From: Modestobacter lapidis
GTDB lineage: Bacteria > Actinomycetota > Actinomycetes > Mycobacteriales > Geodermatophilaceae
Length of the DNA: 64,000 bases
Assembly (NCBI GenBank): GCA_019779905.1
Contig: JABAKE010000012.1
Coordinates: 1-64,000, forward strand
Reading direction: 5' to 3'
Under the pieces are notes generated by a model. The model was given only the letters and a program-made list of their open reading frames with translations. It was not told the origin of the DNA and ran no database searches. Numbering within the stretch: position 1 is the first letter of the stretch; each line of letters begins with the position of its first letter. This document shows positions 58,079-64,000 of the stretch, piece after piece. A program made the translations under genes and the position numbers.

Positions 58079-59611
58079 TCAGCGGCCCAGGTGCCGCCAG
58101 CGCCGCCCCCGGCTGCGCATCCGCTCGGCGTTGTCCCGGCCGAGCAGACCGGTCAGCTCCTCGGCGAGCACCCGGCCCATCCGCTGGCAGAACTCGATCG
58201 GCTCGTCGGCGGCGTCGGGACGCTCGGGCACCACCCGGTCCACGATCCCGGCGCGCCACAGGTCGGTCGCCCGCACACCCTGGGCGGCCGCCATCTCGTC
58301 GGCACGGTCGACGGTCCGGTGCACGATCGCGCTGGCGCCCTCCGGCGGGAGCGGGCCCAGCCACCCGTTGGCCGCGGCCAGCACCCGGTCGGCCGGCACC
58401 AGCGCCAGCGCGCCGCCCCCGGTGCCCTGCCCCAGCAGCACCGCCAGCGTCGGCGCCTCGAGCATCACCAGGTCCTGCAGGCAGCGGGCGATCTCACCGG
58501 CCATCCCGCCCTCCTCGGCGGCCACGGACAGCGCGGCACCGGGGGTGTCGATCAGGGTGAGCAGCGGCAGCCGCAGCTCCGCGGCCAGCCGCATGCCCCG
58601 CCGGGCCTCCCGCAGCGCCCCGGGGCCCAGCGGCGCCGACAGCGACTGACCGGTCCGGTCCTGGCCGAGCACCACGCAGGGCGCACCGCCGAAGCGGGCC
58701 AGCGCCAGCAGCAGCCCCGGGTCGACCTCCCCGGCGCCGGTGCCGTTGAGCGGCACGACGTCCGTGGCCGCGGTGCGCAGCAGTTGGCGCGCGCCCGGCC
58801 GGTCGGTACGCCGGGAGGCGGTGACCACGTCCCACGCCGTGCGCCCGTCCTCCGGGTCGTCGGCGTCGGTGCCGTCGCCCTCGACCGGCCCCTCGACCGG
58901 CGCCCCGCGGTGCCAGGTCGCCCGGGCGGCGAGCACCCGCAGGGCGCGGTCGGCGACCTCGGCGATCTCCTCCGGCGGCACCACCCCATCGATGAGCCCC
59001 CGCTCGGCCAGGTGCTCGGCGGTCTGCACCCCCGCCGGGAACGGCTCGCCGTAGAGCGCCTCGTACACCCGGGGACCGAGGAAGCCGATGGCCGCGCCCG
59101 GTTCGGCGATCGTCACGTGCCCCAGCGACCCCCAGGACGCCAGCACCCCGCCGAACGTCGGGCCGCGCAGGTAGACCAGGTAGGGGAGGCCGGCTTCCTT
59201 GTGCCGGGCGATGGCGGCGGTGATGCCGATCATCTGCAGGAACGCGACCGTGCCCTCCTGCATGCGGGTGCCACCGGAGACGGGGGCGGCCAGCAGCGGC
59301 AGCCCTTCCTCGGTCGCCCGCTCCACCGCGGACATCAGCCGCTCGGCGGTCGCCGTGCCGATGGAGCCGGCCAGGAAGCCGAACTCGCCGGCCACCACCG
59401 CCACCCGGCGGCCACGCAGCATCGCCTCGCCGGTGACGATGGCCTCGTCCTGCTGGGTCTTGGCGGTGGCCGCGGCCAGCTCGCGGGCGTAGCCGTCGTC
59501 GATCTCGCGCGGCGGGACCGGGGTGTCCCAGGACCGCCACGAGCCGGCGTCGAGCACCAGGTCACGCAGCGAGCGGGCGTCCAGCCGCCGGGGCTTCCCC
59601 GCGGCGGTCAC
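58079..59611 (-). CDS. Acyl-CoA carboxylase carboxyltransferase (fused alpha/beta)
   Basis: A 510-residue carboxyltransferase with both halves of the crotonase fold: the beta-like half has GTATAERLMSAVERATEEGLPLLAAPVSGGTRMQEG (oxyanion Gly-Gly), and the alpha-like half has LLTLIDTPGAALSVAAEEGGMAGEIARCL and LLGQGTGGGALALVPADRVLAAANGWLGPLPPEGASAIV. It transfers CO2 from carboxybiotin to an acyl-CoA. No N-terminal zinc finger, unlike E. coli AccD. The biotin carboxylase subunit is not in this window. GTG overlaps the CoA-transferase TGA. Confidence 0.9.
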   Translation of the reverse strand: MTAAGKPRRLDARSLRDLVLDAGSWRSWDTPVPPREIDDGYARELAAATAKTQQDEAIVTGEAMLRGRRVAVVAGEFGFLAGSIGTATAERLMSAVERATEEGLPLLAAPVSGGTRMQEGTVAFLQMIGITAAIARHKEAGLPYLVYLRGPTFGGVLASWGSLGHVTIAEPGAAIGFLGPRVYEALYGEPFPAGVQTAEHLAERGLIDGVVPPEEIAEVADRALRVLAARATWHRGAPVEGPVEGDGTDADDPEDGRTAWDVVTASRRTDRPGARQLLRTAATDVVPLNGTGAGEVDPGLLLALARFGGAPCVVLGQDRTGQSLSAPLGPGALREARRGMRLAAELRLPLLTLIDTPGAALSVAAEEGGMAGEIARCLQDLVMLEAPTLAVLLGQGTGGGALALVPADRVLAAANGWLGPLPPEGASAIVHRTVDRADEMAAAQGVRATDLWRAGIVDRVVPERPDAADEPIEFCQRMGRVLAEELTGLLGRDNAERMRSRGRRWRHLGR

Positions 59612-60822
59612 GAGTGCCCGGCGTCGGTCGCGGCCCCGCCGGAGCCGGCCAGCCAGGCGCGGATCGCGTCGCCGTCGGCCCCCAGCACCGGCGGTGGCCG
59701 GTGGTCGCGCCGGGTGGTCTCGGACTCGCCGTCCGGTCCGGCGGCGAAGAACCGCAGCGGCGGGCCGGGCAGCGTCAGGGGCCCGGCGGTGGCGTGCTCG
59801 ACGGAGACCTTCAGACCCTGCGACTCCACCTGGTCCCAGGAGTAGACCTCGTCGAGGGTGCGCACCTTGCCCGCCGGGACGCCGGCCTTCGACAGCCGGG
59901 CGAGCAGCTCCTCGGCGGGGATGTCGGCGAAGACCCGCTCCAGCAGCTCGATGACCTCCTCCCGCCGCGCGACCCGCTCACCGTTCGTGGCGAGGCCCGG
60001 GGCGTCGGCGTCCAGCCCGAACTCGGTGCACAGCCGCCGCCACAGCCCCTCGCTGCCGCAGGACAGCTGCACGCTGCCGCCGCCGGCGCAGTGGAAGAGG
60101 CCGTAGGGGGAGATGGAGGGGTGGTGGTTGCCCTGCCCGCGGGGCACCTTCCCGCCCACGGTGTGCGCCGTCCCCTGGTAGGCGTGCACGCCGACGACGG
60201 CCGACAGCAGCGAGGTGCGCACCACCTGTCCGCGGCCGGTGCGCTCGCGCTCGAGCAGCGCGGCCAGCACGCCGTAGGCCCCGTACATGCCGGCCAGCAG
60301 GTCGCTGATCGGGACGCCGACCTTCTGCGGGTCGTCGGGACCGGACCCGGTCATCGACATGAGCCCGGCCTCGCCCTGCGCGATCTGGTCGTAACCCGCC
60401 CGGCCGCCCTCGGGGCCGTCGTGGCCGAAGCCGCTGATGGCCAGGGTCACCAGCCGCGGGTTCAGCTCGGCGAGGACGTCGGTGCCGAAGCCGAGCCGGG
60501 CCAGCGTGCCGGGCCGGAAGTTCTCCAGCAGCACGTCGGCGCGGCGCACCAGCTCGGTGAGGACCGCGCGGTCCGCGTCGTCCTTGAGGTCGAGGGCGAT
60601 CGACTCCTTGTTCCGGTTGGCGGAGAAGAAGTACGTCGACTCGCGGCCGCCATCGGCGGTGTCGACGAACGGCGGGCCCCACCCACGGCTGTCGTCGCCG
60701 CCGCCGGGGGTCTCCACCTTCACCACCCGCGCACCCAGGTCGCCGAGCATCATCCCGGCGTGCGGGCCGGCGAGGGCGCGGGTCAGGTCGACGACGAGGA
60801 CGCCGTCCAATGGTCCGGTCAC
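59608..60822 (-). CDS. CaiB/BaiF-type (family III) CoA transferase
   Basis: A 404-residue formyl-CoA transferase-like protein: PLDGVLVVDLTRALAGPHAGMMLGDLGARVVKVETPGGGDDSRGWGPPF at the N-terminus, FFSANRNKESIALDLK, LVRRADVLLENFRPGTLARLGFG, VGVPISDLLAGMYGAYGVLAALLERERTGRGQVVRTSLL and FHCAGGGSVQL. It moves CoA between organic acids; the substrate is unknown. GTG start at 60822. Coupled by GTGA to the carboxyltransferase, implying one pathway (for example alpha- or beta-carboxyl acyl-CoA handling). Confidence 0.92.
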   Translation of the reverse strand: MTGPLDGVLVVDLTRALAGPHAGMMLGDLGARVVKVETPGGGDDSRGWGPPFVDTADGGRESTYFFSANRNKESIALDLKDDADRAVLTELVRRADVLLENFRPGTLARLGFGTDVLAELNPRLVTLAISGFGHDGPEGGRAGYDQIAQGEAGLMSMTGSGPDDPQKVGVPISDLLAGMYGAYGVLAALLERERTGRGQVVRTSLLSAVVGVHAYQGTAHTVGGKVPRGQGNHHPSISPYGLFHCAGGGSVQLSCGSEGLWRRLCTEFGLDADAPGLATNGERVARREEVIELLERVFADIPAEELLARLSKAGVPAGKVRTLDEVYSWDQVESQGLKVSVEHATAGPLTLPGPPLRFFAAGPDGESETTRRDHRPPPVLGADGDAIRAWLAGSGGAATDAGHS

Positions 60823-60871
60823 GTGGTCCCTCTTCCTGTGTCGGGCGGTGCCCAGATGGCCGCCCACTCTC

Positions 60872-61492
60872 TCAGTGACCGGGTGCCGCGGGCGACCGGA
60901 GGGTGCCTCGGCCCACCGGGGACCAGCCTCCCGACGGCGTGACGACGGCCGACACGGGACGGTCGTGCTCCCCGGCGGGCACCTCGTCGAGCAGTTCGTC
61001 GTCGAACACCACGCCGACCAGGAGCGTGCCCGGGCGGGCCAGCAGCAACGCCCGGTCGTAGTAGCCGGCGCCGCGGCCCAGCCGGCTGCCGTCCCGGGCC
61101 ACGGCCAGGGCGGGGACGACGACGACGTCCGCGGTCCCGAGGGCGGTGGCCGGCAGCCGCGGCCCGGGGGGCTCGGCCAGCCCGAAGCGCCCCGCCACCA
61201 GCCGGCCGTCGTACTCGGCCCAGGACAGCTCCCGGCCGCGGTCGGGGACCACCGGCAGCAGCAGCCGGCCGACGACGGCAGCCAGCGCTGCCGGCAGCGG
61301 GCCCGCGCCGGGCTCCTCGGCGGTCGGTACGTAAGCGGCCACCACCGGGGTGCGGGCCAGCCGGGGCGCCAGGGCGGCGGCCACCAGGCGGCCGGCAAGG
61401 GTCCGGTCGCCGGCCGACCGGGCCGCCCGGGCCGCCAGCAGCCGGGCACGCAGCTCGGCCTTGCGGGTGACCACGACAGGGGGATCGGCCAC
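60872..61492 (-). CDS. 5-formyltetrahydrofolate cyclo-ligase
   Basis: A 206-residue enzyme converting 5-formyl-THF to 5,10-methenyl-THF with ATP. Visible: KAELRARLLAARAARS at the N-terminus, VVAAYVPTAEEPG, LLLPVVPDRGRELSWAEYDG, and the C-terminal signature DVVVVPALAVARDGSRLGRGAGYYDRALL with the lysine/arginine ATP site, then VGVVFDDELLDEVPAGEHDRPVSAVVTPSGG. GTG start; divergent from galU with 42 nt between. I recall this gene next to galU and moeA in many actinobacteria. Confidence 0.92.
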   Translation of the reverse strand: MADPPVVVTRKAELRARLLAARAARSAGDRTLAGRLVAAALAPRLARTPVVAAYVPTAEEPGAGPLPAALAAVVGRLLLPVVPDRGRELSWAEYDGRLVAGRFGLAEPPGPRLPATALGTADVVVVPALAVARDGSRLGRGAGYYDRALLLARPGTLLVGVVFDDELLDEVPAGEHDRPVSAVVTPSGGWSPVGRGTLRSPAAPGH

Positions 61493-61522
61493 GACGGCAG
61501 GCTAGGCCCGATCCGGCCTGGC

Positions 61523-61528
61523 TAGGCT
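61523..61528 (+). promoter_or_regulatory. TANNNT -10 box for galU
   Basis: TAGGCT lies 6 nt before the ATG at 61535. Confidence 0.55.
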
Positions 61529-61534
61529 CGCCCC

Positions 61535-62452
61535 ATGCCGAGCCCGTCTGCCGTGCGCCGAGAGACCACCAAGGCCGTCATCCCGGTCGCCGGGATGGGC
61601 ACCCGGTTCCTGCCCGCCACCAAGGCGGTGCCCAAGGAACTGCTGCCGGTCGTCGACCGCCCGGCGCTGCAGTACATCGTCGAGGAGGCCGCCCGCGCCG
61701 GGTTGCCTGAGGTGCTCATGGTGACCGGCCGCAACAAGGCCGCCATCGAGGACTTCTTCGACCGCACGCCCGAGCTCGAGGCGGCGCTGGAGAAGAAGGG
61801 CGACCAGTCGCGGCTGGACGCCGTGCAGGCCTCCACCGACGTCGCGCAGGTCCACTTCGTCCGGCAGGGCGAGGCCCGCGGGCTGGGCCACGCGGTGCTG
61901 CAGGCCGCCGCGTTCGTCGGCGACGAGGCCTTCGCGGTGCTGCTGGGCGACGACATCATCGACGCCCGTGACCTGCTGCTGGAGGAGATGCTGGCCGTCC
62001 AGGCCGAGCACGGCGGTGCCGTCGTCGCGCTGCTCGACGTGGGTCGGGACAACATCAGCAAGTACGGCGCGGTCGCCGTCGAGGGCGAGGGCTCCACGGT
62101 GCGGATCACCGGGCTGGTGGAGAAGCCGCCGGCCGACGAGGCGCCCAGCAGCCTGGCCATCATCGGCCGCTACGTGCTGCCGCCGGAGGTCTTCCCGGCG
62201 CTGCGGGTCACCGAGCCCGGTGCCGGTGGGGAGATCCAGCTGACCGACGCCCTGGTCCGGCTGGTCGAGGACGGTGTGCCGGTGCACGGCGTCGTCTTCT
62301 CCGGCCGCCGCTACGACACCGGCGACCGGCTCGACTACCTCAAGGCGGTCGTCCAGCTGGCCGTCGAGCGGGAGGACCTGGGCCCCGCGCTGCGGCCGTG
62401 GCTGCAGAAGTTCGTGGCCGACCTGCCCGCCGAGGGCGCGTCGCCCGCCTGA
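61535..62452 (+). CDS. galU: UTP--glucose-1-phosphate uridylyltransferase
   Basis: A 305-residue GalU making UDP-glucose, precursor for cell-wall sugars and trehalose. N-terminal VIPVAGMGTRFLPATKAVPKELLPVVDRPALQYIVEEA is the nucleotide-binding signature; FVRQGEARGLGHAVLQAAAFVGDEAFAVLLGDDIID holds the metal Asp, and GLVEKPPADEAPSSLAIIGRYVLPPEVF and FSGRRYDTGDRLDYLKAVVQLA complete the fold. ATG 61535 with a TANNNT box 6 nt upstream indicates leaderless transcription. Confidence 0.95.
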   Translation: MPSPSAVRRETTKAVIPVAGMGTRFLPATKAVPKELLPVVDRPALQYIVEEAARAGLPEVLMVTGRNKAAIEDFFDRTPELEAALEKKGDQSRLDAVQASTDVAQVHFVRQGEARGLGHAVLQAAAFVGDEAFAVLLGDDIIDARDLLLEEMLAVQAEHGGAVVALLDVGRDNISKYGAVAVEGEGSTVRITGLVEKPPADEAPSSLAIIGRYVLPPEVFPALRVTEPGAGGEIQLTDALVRLVEDGVPVHGVVFSGRRYDTGDRLDYLKAVVQLAVEREDLGPALRPWLQKFVADLPAEGASPA

Positions 62453-62568
62453 CCCGCGCCCCCAGGGGGCACCATCGCAGCCGGAGTGTCCGTCGGGGTG
62501 GCCCGGTCACGAGAGGACGGGCCACGTGCGGACCGGGCAGCGACGACGGTGGGACGACGGTGGTGGGG

Positions 62569-64000
62569 ATGACCGAGGACAAGTCACGCGGGTGGTTCGG
62601 CGGGAGCCGGGAGACCACCCAGCTCGACCTCGAGCGCGGCACCCCGGTGCGGCACCCGGCGCCGGACGCGGGCCTGGCACTGCTCGACGAGGGGTCCGCG
62701 CCGGCGCCCAGCCGGGACACCGTGCAGGTCGAGCGGTCGGTCTTCGCCGCCGAGCGGGTGCCCTCGCCGGCGGTCTCCTCGGGGGACCGCGCGCCCGACC
62801 CGATCGGGAACACCGGGTCGGTCGACGTCTCGGCGCTGCGGCTGCGCACCGTCGAGCAGCACCTGGACGAGATCCTCGGCTCCGTGCCGCAGCCCGACCC
62901 GATCGAGCTCGCCGTCCTCGACGCGCAGGGGCTGCTCTGCGCCGAGCTGGTGACCAGCACCCGCGCGCTGCCGTCGTTCGAGCAGGCCGGGCTCGACGGG
63001 TACGCCGTCTCCTCCGCCGACATCGCCGCGGCCACCGTCGAGGCGCCGGTCGAGCTGGCCGTGGTGGGGGAGAGCACCGCCGGGTCCGGCGAGCGGGCCG
63101 CGATCAACGCGGGGCTGGCGCAGAAGGTGGCCGTCGGCGCGATGATGCCGGCCGGCGCCGACGTCGTCGTCCCGGCGGCGTGGACCGATCAGGGCGCCGC
63201 CCGGGTGGCCGTCTACGCCGCGCTCGCGCCGGGCAGCTACGTGCGGCGCACCGGTGACGACGTCGCCCCCGGCGACACCGCGGTGCAGATCGGCACCCCC
63301 ATCGGCCCGGCCCAGATCAGCCTGCTGGCCGCGGTCGGCCGCGAGCGGGTCTCCGTGCGGCCCCGGCCCCGGGTGTCGGTGCTGTGCGCCGGCGACGAGC
63401 TCGTCGACGTGGGTGCCACGCCGGGCCCCGGCCAGATCGTCGACGTCAACAGCTACGCCCTGGCCGCCGCCGCGCGGGACGCGGGAGCCGAGGTGTACCG
63501 GGCGGGCATCCTGCCCGGCGACCCGCGGCGGCTCACCGACCTGCTGGAGAGCCAGCTGCTGCGCAGCGACGTCGTGCTGATCGCCGGCACGTTCGCCAGC
63601 GGCGGGGCCGATCAACTGCAGGAGGCGCTGCACGCCCTGGGCGGCATGGCGTTCACCCAGGTGGCGATGCACCCGGGCCCGTTGCACGCCTTCGGCCGGC
63701 TGGGGCACGAGCAGGTGCCGGTCATCTGCGTGCCCGGCGAGCCGGTGGCCGCGCTGGTGGCGTTCGAGGTCTTCGTCCGCCCGGCCATCCGGCTGATGCT
63801 GGGCAAGCGGCAGCTGTTCCGCCGTACCGTGCAGGCGGTGTCGGCGCAGCAGCTGCTCTCGCCGCTGGGCTACCGGCAGTACCTGCACGGCCAGGTGATG
63901 CGGCACCCCGACGGTGGCTACGTCGTCGAGCCGATCGGCGACGGCGACCAGGCGATGCTGGCCCGGATGGCCCGCGCCAACTGCCTGATCGTCGTGGACG
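62569..64000 (+). CDS. moeA: Molybdopterin molybdotransferase (MoeA/Glp-type), 3' end beyond window
   Basis: An open frame of 477 codons that runs off the window. After a ~95-residue variable N-terminal extension (acidic/Ala-Pro-rich, starting MTEDKSRGWFGG), MoeA homology starts at VEQHLDEILGSVPQPDPIELAVLDAQGLLCAELV, followed by FEQAGLDGYAVSSADI, GAMMPAGADVVVP, VLCAGDELVDVGATPGPGQIVDVNSYALAAAARDAGAEV and VPVICVPGEPVAALVAFEVFVRPAIRLMLGK. It inserts molybdate into molybdopterin-AMP. ATG 62569, with GGTGGGG just before; the extension is longer than in E. coli MoeA. Confidence 0.92.
   Translation, partial: MTEDKSRGWFGGSRETTQLDLERGTPVRHPAPDAGLALLDEGSAPAPSRDTVQVERSVFAAERVPSPAVSSGDRAPDPIGNTGSVDVSALRLRTVEQHLDEILGSVPQPDPIELAVLDAQGLLCAELVTSTRALPSFEQAGLDGYAVSSADIAAATVEAPVELAVVGESTAGSGERAAINAGLAQKVAVGAMMPAGADVVVPAAWTDQGAARVAVYAALAPGSYVRRTGDDVAPGDTAVQIGTPIGPAQISLLAAVGRERVSVRPRPRVSVLCAGDELVDVGATPGPGQIVDVNSYALAAAARDAGAEVYRAGILPGDPRRLTDLLESQLLRSDVVLIAGTFASGGADQLQEALHALGGMAFTQVAMHPGPLHAFGRLGHEQVPVICVPGEPVAALVAFEVFVRPAIRLMLGKRQLFRRTVQAVSAQQLLSPLGYRQYLHGQVMRHPDGGYVVEPIGDGDQAMLARMARANCLIVVD

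Overview
The window is chromosomal DNA of a very high G+C actinobacterium. Support comes from SepH (an actinobacterial division protein), F420/LLM oxidoreductases, a mycobacterial-type UdgX and FprA, many GTG starts, and genes packed with 4-bp stop/start overlaps. The gene content and the style of the intergenic terminators suggest Geodermatophilaceae (Blastococcus, Geodermatophilus or Modestobacter type); this family placement is inference from general knowledge.

Layout. 0.2-6.1 kb: DUF2530 protein, purine permease, a MarR regulator coupled to an MFS exporter, RNA cyclic phosphodiesterase and a thioesterase. 6.2-12.5 kb (minus): a six-gene run of ABC-2 exporter, TetR regulator and a two-ATPase FtsX-type transporter, with a palindromic operator upstream. 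12.6-19.7 kb: FAD protein, TrmH-type methyltransferase, stress protein, SepH, prolyl-oligopeptidase-like peptidase and an ATP-grasp enzyme. 19.7-23.6 kb is an accessory patch: a secreted tannase-family esterase, a decayed restriction-modification fragment, an orphan ribbon-helix-helix antitoxin-like gene and a Fic gene lacking its 5' part. 23.6-26.8 kb: serC, citrate synthase, pdxH. 26.9-39.2 kb: MFS, GlgC-like protein, UdgX, a Na+-exporter-type ABC pair, F420 enzyme, SMP-30, FprA, Nei2 and a photolyase coupled to a GNAT gene. 39.9-43.2 kb: proVWX glycine betaine transporter. 43.3-53.8 kb: tRNA-Arg(CCT), a FUSC-like membrane protein, a secreted coiled-coil protein coupled to a two-TM protein, Sir2, a pyrimidine-dimer glycosylase with an extra PUA/EVE-like domain, MscL, a SAF protein and FmdB. 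54-60.8 kb: MarR, LLM enzyme, XRE/cupin regulator, SAM methyltransferase, AAA ATPase, and a coupled carboxyltransferase/CoA-transferase pair. 60.9-64 kb: 5-formyl-THF cyclo-ligase, galU and a MoeA-type gene cut by the window end.

How things fit together. Four DNA-repair enzymes for oxidised, deaminated or UV-damaged bases (UdgX, Nei2, photolyase, dimer glycosylase) suit a sun- and desiccation-exposed organism, as do the osmoprotectant uptake system and MscL for hyper- and hypo-osmotic stress. serC needs the PLP that pdxH makes.

The most interesting non-gene signals are (a) a family of hairpins that begin right at stop codons with an AAGGACC-type sequence, one of them expanded into six 46-bp tandem copies; (b) three genes whose only credible start is a CTG overlapping the upstream TGA (CTGA); and (c) a series of TANNNT boxes 6-7 nt before start codons, implying leaderless transcripts. 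I found no CRISPR array, rRNA, integrase, transposase or intact phage.
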